A stretch of DNA of 64,000 nucleotides from Edaphochlamys debaryana (taxonomy: Eukaryota > Chlorophyta > Chlorophyceae > Chlamydomonadales), in NCBI GenBank assembly GCA_016858145.1, contig JAEHOE010000041.1, positions 496,001 to 560,000 of the forward strand, given 5' to 3'. A program made the translations under genes and the position numbers. This document shows positions 9,472 to 21,000 of the stretch, piece after piece; positions within the stretch are counted from its first letter, which is position 1; each line of letters begins with the position of its first letter. The notes beneath the pieces were generated by a model. It saw only the letters and a list, made by a program, of their open reading frames with translations. It did no database searches and was not told the origin of the DNA.

Positions 9472-12400
9472 CTGGGTAGAGGGGGGGGGGGGAAACGAAG
9501 GGGCGGGAGAGTGGATGGCGGACTCGTCAGTGGCAGAGCGCGGTGGTGGTGGCGGCATGTGGGCCAGGAGAAGGGATGGAGGCTTTCCGAATACACATGG
9601 CCCGTGGCCGCTACACCAACAGATGAAGCTAGTCGTCACCAGTATGCGCCCCCTCCTCGCCCTCTCCTTCCGCACCCCTTCCCCCCTGCCCCCCCTCTTG
9701 CCTCCCCCCCAACCCCTCACCCGGAATGTCCGACGTGCCCAGCACCACGTGCGCGTACCGCCCCCCCCCTCTTGCCTCCTCCCCCCCCCTGTCAGGGCCT
9801 TGCCTCCAACCCCCAACCCCTCACCCGGAATGTCCGACGTGCCCAGCACCACGTGCGCGTGCTGCCGCATCCGCAGCCGCATGTTGTGGCACTCCCGCCC
9901 CGGCTCCGCCCGGCCCTCCAGGGTGGGGGCGCAGCCGCAGCAGAGGTCCGGGTCGCACTCGCGGCCGGCGGCGGAGCAGGGGCACTGGTTGTTCTTGCAC
10001 CCCGACTTGCAGTTGCAGCCCTTGAAGCTGCGGGAAGGTGGGGGACAAAGGGGGGGGAAGGTGGGGGGAGGGAGGAGGGGGAGGGGAGAGGGGGTTGAGG
10101 GAGGAGGGGCATTGGTGGGTGGGGTGGGGGTAAGGGAGGGCAGCCGGGCTAGCAGTTGCAGCCCTCGAAGCTGCGGGGAAGGTGGAGGGGTTGAGGTGGC
10201 GAGGCGAGGGGGTGATTCTTGGAGAGCAAAGGAAGCTACAGAGCGGCAGCCAGCGCACCCGATGAAGGGGCGGAAGGGCAAGGAGTAAAACATTCTGACA
10301 GTTGCGGTTGCTCCCAGCCTTCCACACAACGCTCCCTCTCCCCCACCCTAGGCCCCTCACCGCTCCTTGCAGGCGGGCGAGCAGGCGCAGAACTTCTCAC
10401 AGAAGTTGTGGGCACGCACGCAGGGGCAGTCGGCCTTGCACTTGCCCATGCACGTGCACGGCTGGTACTCCTGGGAGGTGGTTGGCGGTTTGGAGTTGGT
10501 GGGTGGTTGGGAGTTGGGAGTTGGTTGGGGGTTGGGAGGTGGGGATCCTAACTTCGCTTTCGGAAAATGGAATGAGGCGTCGGCTTAAGGCGGCCCCCAG
10601 CGAGCCACTGGGCCTGGGCTGGGCCCGCAGCGCGCTCACCTGCCAGGGGTCGTTGGGCCCGTGTTGGGCCCGGCTGTTGACGACCAGGGACCGCTCCGAC
10701 TTGTTGGTCAGCAGCGTCTGGGGTTGGGGTGGGTGGGGTGAAAGGGGGTAAGGGGGCAAGGGGGTGATTTACGGAGCATTGGAGAGCGAAGGGAGATACA
10801 GAGCGGCAGCCAGCACAGGTACCGGTAAGGGGGTAGAGGGTTGAGGGTGTGTACGTAATCCCCAACCCAAAGCCAGTAGAGGAAGCGGTCAACGTATCCT
10901 CTCTCCTTCCACACACCCCTCCCCGACCGACTAAATCGGGACCTCGTCGTGGGACCTCAATCCCATCCCCCCGCAACCACCCTCACCCCAACCCCTAGAG
11001 TCCTAAACCGGACCCACCTTCTCGGTCAGCCCTGCAAAGCACTGCCAGCGAAACCCCTCAAACCCCTTTCAAATAGCCTCCTCCCCGCTGCCCCCGCCCC
11101 CTCCGACGCACCTTCTTGGTCCGTCCGCCCTTGCGCCGAGCGGGCACACGGCTGAGCCCCACCGCATCCGCACCCCCAACCCCCGCGCCGCCGCCGCCGC
11201 CGCCGCCGGCCCCCGCCGCCCCGCCGTAGCCGCCATCCAGCTCCCCGCCGCCGCCGCCGGCGTTAGCACCGCCGCCGCCGGCGCCCACCCCGGCGGCGCC
11301 GCCAGCGCCGCCAGCGCCGCCGCCGCGCCGCGCCTCCGCCTCGATCCGATCCATGGCGGATCTCACTTCGGCGCACGTGCGCCCCGGCCCGATCAGTACG
11401 GCAACCATGCAGGGATTGCCCGCGCCAAACACCTGACGTCAGGGGGGATGCCAGGGGGGGTAGGAGGCTTCGTTTTGGGAGGACACTTGTGGAATCAGTG
11501 GAGTGGGATGTTGGTTTGAGATTGTCCAGAGCTTCCCAAGTGAAGCCCTTGCGTACGGCACTCTCACCTGGATGCCCTGCCGTACGAGGGACAGCTCGTA
11601 CGTCGTCCACTCCTTACTGGCGCCGCCGCCAGCCACCGCCGCCGCCGCCGCCACCCCGTCCGCAGCGCTGCCGGGGCCTGCACCTGCCGCCGCCTCCTCC
11701 CCATCCACCTCCATCGCCTGAGAGCCCTCCGCCGCCCCCCCTGCCGCCGCTGCCCCTGCCGCCGCCGCCCCTGCCGATCCCGCCGCCCCTGCCGCCGCCA
11801 CCGCCAGCCGCCAGCAGGAGGGGCCGCAGGGGCGGGCGCTGGCGTCCGCGGGAAGGGGCGCGGGGCGGTGGTGGGGCTTCACGTGACCACCGCCTGGGGG
11901 GGAGAGGGGGGTGGATCGTGGGAAGGGAGGGGCGGGGCACGGGGGCGGGGTTGGATCAAGAAACGTTAGGGAAAGACTGGGAAAGGGATAGCTAGCCGGA
12001 GGCCCCGTAGCCCGTACCCGACTCCCGCCCACCCCCCGGGGAACCACGGTCCCATACCCAGGAGCCCCACACGTGATACCCACTGTGTGTACGGCATCCG
12101 TAGATCCTGCATCTGCGGCAGAAGGATCCCACGAAGGCGTCCAGGACCTCCTCCACCTGACAGGGGGGGAGGGGGAGGGGGGGAGGGGGAGGAGAAGAGT
12201 ACCGGTAAGGGGGTATCGACGACCTGGCCAGGGCGGAGGGGTGGGCAGGCCTGCTCATGGCCCCCATGCGAGCGAACCGCCCCCGCCGCCCCTCAGCCCC
12301 TTCTTCCCCCCATCCCCTCTTCTCCGCACAGACTGCCACTCCGTCTCCTCTCCGCCCGCACGCTCCATACGCCACACCCCCACCCCACACCTGAAGATTT

Positions 12401-15316
12401 AGCCACAGGGTGCTACGCAATCAAGCGGAGATTATCGACGGACGTACAACCCCCCAAACCCACCTCCATGTCCCCCCGGCTCTCGTCCGGCAGCCTCTGC
12501 CGCTGCAGGTAGGCCAGGCGCTGGGCGATGGCCTCGGGCTGGGGCTGGGGGCGGAGGGCCTCCATCAGGCCCTGTCAGGGGGGGGAGGGGGAGAGAGGGT
12601 GGGGGGCAAGGGGGGGGGAGGGGGAGGCATGGAAGCGGGGGAGAAGGGAGACGAACCCTGTCTGTCACGCATGCACGGGCTGCGTCCATGGCCCAGTCCA
12701 AACCTCCTCCCCCTGTCCTTCGCGCCACCCCCCCCTGTCAGGGCCTTGCCTCCCCCCCATCCCTCACCTCTAGGACGTCCGGGTCCTCCCACCCGTACTC
12801 CCCCGCTAGCCGGGCCATGGCCCAGTCCACAGCCGCACCGTCGGCGTCCTCCCAGGGTAGGCGCTGGGGGAAACAGGCGGGTGAAGAGGAAAGAGGTTAC
12901 GGCGAGGTTACGGCGAGGTTACGGCGAGGTTACGGCGAGGTTACGGGGGGTTAAGGCGAGGTTAAGGCGAGATTGCTGTTTGAAGGGGTGTGACGAGGAT
13001 GGGGGGATGTATGGTTCCCAGGGCAGGCGCTGGGGGATGACGGGCAGGGGTATGATTGTGGAGCAGCAGCAGACGGGTAACATGGGGGTGAGGGAGGGAG
13101 AGAAGAGGTTGCGTCGGGACCGGTCGGGAGTAGTGCTGTTATAGCGGTAGTCAGGAAGTCGGGATGGGCGTTGAATGCCTCACGTCGCTTCCCCCTTTCC
13201 CTTCGCCTTCCCCGCCCCCTCCTCCGCATCCCCCTGCCACTTGTCCCCTAGGAACACGCCCCGACACGCACCCATACACACACGTTTCCCCCCTAACCCC
13301 CCCCCCCCCCGTCCCCCCACCTCCTCCGTCTCCCCGTCGTCCGCCGGCACGGTCTCCCCCAGCTCGTCCACCAGGAACATGCGGCGGCCGTGGTCACGTG
13401 CCAGCTCGTTGCGCTTCAGGTAGGACCAGGTGGTATAGGAGGGGGGCTGGGGGGTAGGGGGGGGGGGCAAGAGGGAGGCAAGACGGTGAAGGGAGTGGGA
13501 CTTCTGAGCGTCACCGCCCCCTCCCCCCACCTCAACACCCGGCTCCCCATCACCAGGCCCAGCAAAATCCCCTCCCCTCCTGGGCTTCCAACCGGACTGG
13601 CGCAGTGAGCTCTGGTGCTGTGCTTCCATACCGGACTACCCTTCACCGGCTCGCCCCCTACCCCACACCCCTCATGCCCTGAAGCCCGGCTTCGCCTTAC
13701 AGCCCCACTCCCTCAACCCCTCCCCCACCCAATCCCTCACCGGCTGTACTGCCGGAAGGCTGCACATGTGCCGCGGGCTTTCGGTTCCGCATCTATGCGC
13801 GGCCGGCTAGTCACCGCGCCTACGACTCCCCGGCTCATGCGAGCAGCCCTCCACACACGACTCCTGCCACATCCCTGCAGATCCTCCAGCCCCCTTTTTC
13901 GCGCCCCCCCCCCCCTCACCGGCTGTACGGCCGGCAGGCTGCGCACGTGCAGCTTGGTTACGTGCCCTGACTGCGCCGGGCCCTGCCGTACGCCCACCCG
14001 CCGGTCCGACAGCGGCAGGGGCAGCAGCTGGGCGGTGCGGAGCTTGGGCGGGGGGGCCAGGGGGGCCAGGGAGCCGGGCGTGTCTGGGGGGAGGGGGGGG
14101 GTGGGAAAGGGGGCCGGGCATGCGGGGAAGGGGAAGGCGCTCGGAGCCTTGGCTTTGGCTTTGCGCCGCCACAAAACGGCCTGCCCGCTGCCCCGCCCCC
14201 CACTCTTCCCAACCTTCTCCCCCGCTCTTTCCCTTCGCCCCCGGCATCAACTGCATGGGACGGGCTTTGGACTTACTTTGGGCTTACGGACCGGCCGGCT
14301 ACTAGCCGCCCCAATATGCCAACCCCTCTTGTGAATCCTGCCGCCCCGCCCCATCCCTCTGTTCACTGCACGTGCCCCGCCCACGCCCACGCCCACCCCG
14401 CTTACCCACATACACTGCCCCCCCCTTGGGACTTCCCACTTATATCATCAGGGTCAGCGCACTGCCCTCCCCCCACCCCCCCCCACCCCCCACGGCCCAC
14501 CCGTCTGGCCGTCTCCCAGGCGGGGTATGGGCAGGCCCCCGCCCGGCCCCGCCCAGCGGCTGTCGGCGCCCTGGAGGCGGTGTGTCAGGTACTGCTCCAG
14601 GGCAGCCTGGGGGGGGGGGCAGGTTGGGGAAGGAAGGAGGGGGGCGGGGGGGGCGGGGGGGGGGGTGAGAGCGTGGAGGCGGGGTCCCTCCTCGCCTCAT
14701 CCCCTGCCGGCTCCCGGGCATCCCGGCTGGACTATGCCTCCTGGTGCCATCGAGTCTCCTGCCTTGGGGGGACAACGTGCAGTCCCTCGAAGAAATTGAA
14801 AGCAAGAGGGGCCCGCGGGCTGGCTGCTAGCTCCTGTGCCCCATAAGGGCTTGAGCAGCCAGCCCCTGGGTGGGGGGCGCTGCACGCACCCGGTTGGCCG
14901 CCAACACATGCGTGGCCTTGTCGCGCTGCTTGGCCAGGTACTCCTTCTTCAGCGACCGAAACCGCTTCGCCAGCTCTAGCGGCGTGAGCCCTGCTCGGAG
15001 GCAGGGAGGGCCGAACTTGAGCAGGGAAAGCGCGAATGGCGCGCAAAAGGCAAACTCCCCAAGAACAGCTGATGGAGTGCAGTGCGTGACTTGTCGTTAA
15101 CTATCTTAAGCCGGAGTTAAAAATGTCAGCCGGACCCGGTCGGCAGCCTCGAGAGCCTAGCACTGGCATGCGCTTCGCGCGCAGCTCACCGTGCGCCTGC
15201 CCGTTGCGCGCCCTCAGCTCCGCAGACCTCTGAGCAACGATATCTTCCATAGCATTTCGTCCTGCGGGAGGCTCCTGAGAGCCGTCCCGAGAAGGGGCGC
15301 CTGTGCTGCTCGGCAT
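7413..15316 (-). CDS. EZH: Enhancer-of-zeste histone H3K27 methyltransferase (PRC2 catalytic subunit)
   Basis: Catalytic subunit of Polycomb repressive complex 2, trimethylating H3 Lys27 in the nucleus. Exons 5' to 3': 15190-15316, 14890-14990, 14501-14606, 14277-14337 (uncertain), 13920-14083, 13321-13446, 12768-12863, 12464-12571, 12084-12156, 11568-11893, 11112-11432, 10640-10717, 10361-10470, 9825-10027, 9389-9471, 9092-9138, 8807-8854, 8565-8619, 7702-7787, 7413-7464; about 790 aa. Domains in order: basic N-terminal helix (LAKRFRSLKKEYLAKQR), plant-type block PPSYTTWSYLKRNE, EZD2 (FCRRCRIYGCRTH), SANT (SKEWTTYELSLVRQGIQVFG), Gly/Ala-rich insert, CXC, SET ending YDYRYSEDTAPHWVKKKH. It resembles plant CLF/SWN more than animal EZH2. 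The start is the ATG at 15316. The exon at 14277-14337 leaves phase 2 while the next needs phase 1, so that junction is unsolved. Several introns carry duplicated exon edges. Confidence 0.93.
9249..9437. repeat. Tandem duplication of the SET exon edge (period ~102)
   Basis: Bases 9249-9335 and 9355-9437 are two copies of intron plus the 3' end of the exon encoding FLGEYTGDLITQ, including its donor site. The right copy is the real exon; the left lies in the following intron. Confidence 0.85.
9711..9860. repeat. Tandem duplication of the CXC exon edge (period 104)
   Basis: Bases 9711-9756 repeat 9815-9860, the end of the exon encoding HVVLGTSDIPG and its GTGAGG donor, with no visible mismatch over 46 bases. 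The left copy lies in the next intron. A second fragment, of this exon's start (FKGCNC), recurs diverged at about 10148-10178. Confidence 0.85.
9825..10470 (-). other. EZH: EZH CXC (pre-SET) zinc cluster
   Basis: The exons at 10361-10470 and 9825-10027 encode EYQPCTCMGKCKADCPC, FCEKFCACSPACKER, FKGCNCKSGCKNNQCPC and AGRECDPDLCCGCAP. This is the full CXC Cys array that binds zinc and DNA next to the catalytic domain. It continues into CHNMRLRMRQHAHVVLGTSDIPG, the lead-in to SET. Confidence 0.95.
11112..11893 (-). other. EZH: EZH SANT domain with long Gly/Ala-rich flanks
   Basis: The exons at 11568-11893 and 11112-11432 meet within the SANT core: SKEWTTYELSLVRQGIQ, then VFGAGNPCMVAVLIGPGRTC and AEVRSAMDR. 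Before it lies about 70 residues of Ala/Gly, and after it about 60 residues almost purely Gly/Ala, ending in the basic ARRKGGRTKK. Such homopolymer-like inserts are common in GC-rich algal proteins and are probably disordered. Confidence 0.85.
12084..13446 (-). other. EZH: EZH N-terminal conserved blocks (YTTW to EZD2)
   Basis: Four phase-compatible exons encode PPSYTTWSYLKRNELARDHG, then an acidic stretch (ADDGETEE), RLPWEDADGAAVDWAMARLAGEYG, GLMEALRPQPQPEAIAQRLAYLQ and VEEVLDAFVGSFCRRCRIYGCRTH. The order matches plant CLF/SWN, where PPYTTWxFLDRN is followed by an acidic tract and a Cys-rich EZD2 segment that binds the SUZ12/VEFS partner. The last exon donor is taken as GTGGGT at 12083, which restores phase; a downstream GTGTGG is the alternative. 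Confidence 0.85.
12894..12969. repeat. 11-bp tandem repeat in an EZH intron
   Basis: About seven units of GGTTACGGCGA, the last ones altered to GGTTAAGGCGA, lie in the intron between the exons at 13321 and 12863. The unit is not the chlorophyte telomere repeat. Confidence 0.85.
13735..13953. repeat. Duplicated exon edge HVRSLPAVQP
   Basis: Bases 13735-13772 copy the end of the exon at 13920-14083 (encoding VRSLPAVQP plus donor, 13915-13953) with about four mismatches in 36. Splicing the real exon directly to PPSYTTW keeps phase, so the copy is read as intronic. Confidence 0.75.
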
Positions 15317-16856
15317 GGCAGCTGGTCGCGCCCCTGTGTCGCGGCTGCGGCGTCGTGGCTGCGACCTTGCGTTGAGGTGTCAGTGCATAGCTGAGGGGTT
15401 TGGGGCAGGGCAAGGTCACGGCCGGTACGGCAGGTTTTGCGCACCTGCCTGCGTGCCGGGTCTGGGTGATGTCCGGGCCTGGCCCCCCAATGACGTGGCT
15501 TTCGCCGGAGCAACGAGACACGACCATTGCTGAACACAAAGTCTGCGACAAGGGGACCCCTTGTCGGCGACTGACCTGACCTGAACGTAGGCGACTGTTG
15601 GGGGTTGGAGGGAAAGCGGCAAGGCAGGGCACGGCACGGCCACGTCGGCAAGTAAAGGGTCAAAGCGGGGTCGGCATCACGACAGTACAGTGACAACAGC
15701 ACAGTATGCCCGGTTTTGGCGGCGGGCTGGTCAAGGGAAGTGCAGCTGTCTGGCCCCCCAGCCGGTCATGCAACGTTCTCCCCCACTCCTCAAGCACGGC
15801 CTATCAAGGAACATCCTCTCCTGCCTGCCTGCGTGCCTGGATCCGTCCTGTACCTCCTCTGTCCAATCCGGGTGGACCGGGTCTCGCTGCAAGACCCTTG
15901 CGTCTGACCTGCAGCACAGCTCAGGCGTGTTGCGCTACATGGGAGCAGGTGCTGCCAGGCAGGGCCAGAACGAAGAGTGAAGACCGGGGCGGACCGGCTC
16001 AAACGCAGCGGCGCGCCTTTACAGGGCGTCTCACATACCGCACACCTGCACGCCTGGGCAATCCTCACGTCCTCAGACAGACAATTTTGATCGCACAACC
16101 CCTACTATTGACAGTCATACTCCATACGTTTACGATTGGGGTGCCCCGCGGGTGCTCCCCAGGCAGGTCAGCGGAGAGCAAGCTAGCGAACATTGGCTAT
16201 GGCCAGCCTGCTTGCCCCCAACCTCACGCCAGTGACGCCACTCCACATCAGCCTAATACCATGTCTACCTAGTGTCACCGAAAGGAGAGTCCCAGCCGTC
16301 AAATTGGAAGAGGGCCATGTCGGGATGGCACAAAGCTTTCTGCGAGACGTTGCGAACCTTGCGCTCTAGCTTAGAGCCCCTCAAGTCTCAACTCGAGGAC
16401 TCACACCTGCCCCAACTCCCAACTCCCCACTCGCTCATAAGCACCGTCGACACAATCAACTGCTAAACCGCAATCCATGCGGCGTCAATTCACGGAGTGA
16501 CGCTCCCACACACGTATGCCTGCCGTGCTGAGATGTCCTGGGTCAACACATGTCCTGTGCCTGCGCTCGCGCGCGCGTTCTTTTTCCCATGCATCCACGC
16601 ATCCACCGCCATCCTGCCCGGACTACCTCATCCTACTTCATCTCCTCCCAATCTTGACACCGCGGTGCCACTTGTAGCCGTGGCCTGCCTACAGCTCTGT
16701 CCCCCCGTGCTTGCTCTAATCCTACCCCCTTGCCCCCATCCACCTCATCCTCTGCCGACCCATCCCTGCCCTCCTGCTGGCGCCTCCTCCCTATCCCAGG
16801 AGGAACTCGCCACCTTCTCAGTACTCGAACCTCGCACTCGCCTCCCCTGCGCAGCC
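15317..16856. other. Intergenic: EZH promoter and 3' UTR of gene A
   Basis: No exon is supported in this 1.5-kb stretch. The left part should be EZH promoter and 5' UTR. The right part is downstream of gene A's stop codon, with a minus-strand TGTAA at 16019-16023 about 835 bases beyond the stop. Confidence 0.5.
16019..16023 (-). terminator. Candidate TGTAA poly(A) signal of gene A
   Basis: TTACA on the plus strand, TGTAA on the minus strand, about 835 bases past the gene A stop. It is the nearest match downstream of the gene. Confidence 0.4.
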
Positions 16857-18032
16857 TCACTGCTTCCCCAGCGGTGGGAGCTTGCCCAGGGGCGGGAGGC
16901 TCCCCAGCGGCGGCGGGTTGTTGGAAGACGCCGACGAAGGGCCGTCCGTGGGGAAGGCTCCACGCGGCGACAAGTTCCGACTCATCGACCGCCCCAGTGT
17001 GCCTCCAAGGGAAGCCCCCAGTGGGGCGCCAAGGCTGCCCCCAAGGCTGCTGCCCAAGGGCGCCCCTAGCGATCCACCCAGCGGGCCCCCGAGGGTTCCG
17101 CCTAGCGAGGTCCCGCCCAAGGACACCCGCCCGCCGGCGCCGCCAGCCTCAGCAGACATGCCACTGATGCTGGGGCGGCCGCTGCCGCCGCCGCCCAGGC
17201 CGCCGCCGCTGCGGCTGCTCGGGCCGCTGCCGCTGCCGCCCTGCCCGCTTGTGTGACTAGGGATGTGCTGCATCCCCATCATGCTGGTCCCACCCAGGCC
17301 GCTGATCCCCGCGCTGCCGCCGCCCGCGCCGCTTATGCGCTGGCCTGTCTGCAGCGAGCCGCCTATCAACCGCACGGGCATGCTGGATTCGAGCGCGGTG
17401 GTCGCCTTTTCGGGCTCGTCATCGCCTTCCATCTTCGCGATGTCCTCGGGCTTCGCGCCGCGAGCGAGCAGCTCGTCCTTGATGTTGCCAGGCAGCACCT
17501 CTACCGGCGGAGGAGGAATGCTGAGGCTGCTGGCCTTGGCCAGCGATCGCGCCTGCGCGGTGAGGTCATCGTCATCGCCCTCCTCGGGCACCGATGGCCC
17601 GCCGGGGTTGGACGTGCGTCCCCCAGCCGCCGTGGGAAATCGACTCGACCAGCGGCGCGATAGCGCGCGCGGTGGGCCGTTGTTCATCCCACTGGAATTG
17701 ATGCGTCGGGCCACCGAAGTTCGCTCGTCGGTCCATCCCTCGGGCTTTCCACTGGGCGTGGGCACCAGCACGGCCGGCGAGGCCTCGGGCACTGGCGCGA
17801 GCGTGTCGTCCTTGTCCACTTGCAGGGGTGGAGGCGGCTGGGGCGGCGTGGGCCCGGCGTGGACCTTGTACTTGCCACCCGAGTGGGCGCCCAGGGTGAG
17901 GATGCGCTTGACATTGTCCCAGAGCCCGTTGCTGGAGGGCGGCGGAATGTTGGAGCGCGAGGGAGAGCGGTACGGCCCGCCATTGCCATTGGCGCCCTCC
18001 TCCCCAGCGGCAAGCGGATTGAACTGGTTGTA
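16857..18032 (-). other. Gene A cytosolic tail (last exon)
   Basis: One exon of 391 residues after the TM exon. It opens with YNQFNPLAAGEEG and holds a charged region (PEEGDDDDLTAQARSLAKA, DELLARGAKPEDIAKMEGDD). A Gly/Leu/Ser repeat of the type GGTSLGGTLGGPLGG follows, and the end is LGSLPPLGKLPPLGKQ. It is Ser/Pro/Gly-rich and probably disordered. It lacks the HHWSYALPQ motifs of genes B and C. Confidence 0.85.
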
Positions 18033-21000
18033 CTGCAGGGTACAACAAGGTGAATTAGGGCAAGGGGGTGGTCATCAGTGCGAGATCATGGCAAAGCATG
18101 GGGGGGAGGGGGTCCACAGCACAGGACACGTTACACCGGGCACAAGGGAGGGACAGCCGAGCATATGCATCCATGCGTGTACAGATGTGCCACCTGCCTC
18201 CACCCTCGGGCCCCCACCCCCGGGTTACTCACCCAGTTGTCCGCGTTCGCAGCCCGGTCCTCCTCGTGCTTGCGCTTGTTGCGCTGCATGAGTAATAGGA
18301 TGATGATGATCAATGCCAAGCCGCCCAACAGGCCGCCCACGACGCCGCCAATGATGGCCGCCTTGTTGTCCTCCTCCGGCGGGCTGCTGCCCGAGGGGGT
18401 CGGCGTGGGCACGCCCGACTCCCCCGACAGCGTGCTGGGCGGGGGTGAGCTGGTCACGGCCAGGGGGGGCGTCTGCGTGGCGGACAGAGTGGGGGACGAG
18501 GAAGGATGGTGGGTGGCCTAGGCAGGCAGGCTAAGACCTTGCTTGCAACCCAGTGCTGGATTCCGCCCCCCTCCCACGCAAGCTCCCTCACCTCCGGGAC
18601 TGCCACCCCGCAGACCGTGGCTCCAGTCATGCCAAGCCCCGTGGCGTCCGTGGGTACGGAGCTGGCGCACGCCACGCTGTACGCCGCCATGCCCTCCGTG
18701 CTCAGCTGAGCCGTGTATGACACATCGGACTGCGGATGGTTGGCGGGGCGGCGGTTAGCAGTTAGTGAGAAGAGCAGCGGCACGTGTGTCTGTGAAAGCG
18801 ACATCAGCACCTAGTTGTGCAGATGCGACCACAGCTGCTTACCCGCGTGGTGCTGGCCATGTCGGCCGCCGTCGGGATGCACATGCCCTGCAGCGGCGTG
18901 TTGGCGTCCCGCCAGGCGACCATGGAAGCGTACACGCTGTCCGCAACACCATCAGGCTGGAGGCCGTTGAGCGCATCCGTGTTGGTCGCGCTCGGCGTGG
19001 CCTCGAGATCAACCTGAACCGCCCATGCGCTGCCCGCAACATCTGTCGGGCAACTCCCGAGGAAGCGCGCGCGACCGATGTTGCGACTGAGCTGACGTAT
19101 CTGTCGACGCTCCTGCAGCAGGCGGTGCGCTGTCTTGAGCGCGGCGGTGTTGGTCGCGACGCATTGCACGTTGTTGAGGCTGCTCGCGGCCAAGCCCAGC
19201 GCTTCGAGGCTGGTGGTCAGCTGGGCGCGCAGGCCGTCAATCAGCGCTGCGTCGCACGTGACCTGCAGAGGCGGTACAGGGCATCAGGGCAAATGCAGGG
19301 CTCAGCCAGCGAAGGGGCAAGGCAGGGATCGCCAAGGAACGCGAGGCGCTCTTGTCTCCACCAAGGACCTCTTTACCCCCTGCCAACCCCGCAGCGCCCT
19401 TGACCCCTGCCCCCAGCCCCCATGTCCACCCCTTTCCCCGCCACCCTCACCGTGCTCGGCAGCGGCATGAGCGGCACGTCCACGCGCACCGCCTTCACCA
19501 GCCACTGCGAGGACCCGGGGTACAGCGTCGCAAACACCTGCGACCAAGAGTCCGCCGCGCCGCCGTCCGCGCCGTCGCTGGGCGGGACCGCAAAGGACAC
19601 GTTCCAGGTCGCCGTCAGCGTGCCGGCGGGGTTCTGCGTGTCCGTGAGGTTCTCGGGGACCATTAGGAGCGGCTGCGCGGGGGGTGACGGCGGCCTCGGT
19701 CGCGGTGGGGGAGGTGGGGGAGAAGGCGGCAGGGGCGGGGCAGGTGAGGGCGGGGACGGGCGCGGAGATGGTGGAGCGGGGCGAGGCGAGGGCGGGGACG
19801 GGCGCGGCGACGGCGGCAGCCGCGGCGGCTTGGGCGGGCTCGGCGGGAGCGGGCGCGGCGGCGGCGAGGGCGGCGACGGCGGCGATGGCAGGTCCGGCGG
19901 TGGCGGCGGCGGCGGCGGGAGCGCGCCCGCGAAGCCGCTGATCCGCACCGCGTCCACCACCGCCGATGGGTCCAGCTCAAACACGATTCCTGCCACCAGG
20001 TTTTCGGCGGACCAGGAGGAGCAGCTGTACCAGAAGGGCGCTGCGCCGTCGGTGCACACGGTGCTGTCGGTGGGGCAGTTCCAGAGCTGTGTGGGTGAGG
20101 GAGGGGCGGCAAGGGAAGGGAACAGGTGAGACGGAGGCAAGGGGGATGGCGTAACTGAGCATGGGGAGGGGGGGTCGACGGAAGTCTCATCGCTGCATTC
20201 TCAGTCTCCTACGGCCGCCCCAAGTGGCCTTCGCCCCGAATCCCCAGCCCAATCCCCCCGCCCGCACCCCACCCACCCAGTCCAGCTTTCCGTCGCTCCG
20301 CAGCAGCGCCACCTGCCCTATGGCCCCCGCGAACTCGGAGCTGGCGATGCGGATGCCCATCTGATGGGGGAGAGGGAGAGAAAGAGGGAGAGGGAGAGGA
20401 ACGTGGAGACGGCAGGAAGAGGGGAGCTCAGGATGAGGGACGGGGAGGTGTTGCGTGTTGGCGAGGAGCAAGAGGCGGGTCGCCCGAGCCCACCGGCCCG
20501 CCCGCACCCCGGCCGCACACCAGGCCCAGACCAGGCCCCAAGGCAGGCCCAACCAGGCCCCAGCCAGGCCCCAATCATGCCCACCTGGCACGCGTACAGC
20601 GGTCGGTCCATCATGACGATCAGGAGCTCCCGGGTGCCCGGCAGCGCGCCGTCCCCCCGCCAGGCGATGCTGTAGAGCTGCGCCCGCGCCTCCTCGGGGA
20701 CCACCGAGGTGTTGTCGAAGCAGGTGCCGCCCTGGAAGTCGGGGGCGCCCATCATGCCCTGTGGATGGGGGAGGGTTGAAAGGGGGGAAGAGCGGGGAGC
20801 GGGGGGAAGGGGGGGAGAGGGGAAGGGGTGGGTGGAGAGTCAGGCAGTGAAGCTCGCGACGTGACGGGTGGGTACCACAGGGTTCACCACGGGCGCGGGC
20901 TGCGTCCTGCTGAACAGGTCGGAAATGGCGAATGCTCCGGCTTCGTGCTTCGCTGCTTGATAGCGGTGCGCAGTAGGCAGCATCAACCAGGCTGCTAGCT

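Noticed and set aside
8987..10288. 433-codon plus-strand frame across the EZH SET/CXC region
   Set aside because: It is a shadow of C-rich introns and antisense exons. The minus strand carries the unmistakable CXC and SET sequence.
12894..12969. GGTTACGGCGA repeat as an interstitial telomere
   Set aside because: The unit is 11 bp and does not match TTTTAGGG or TTTAGGG telomere repeats.
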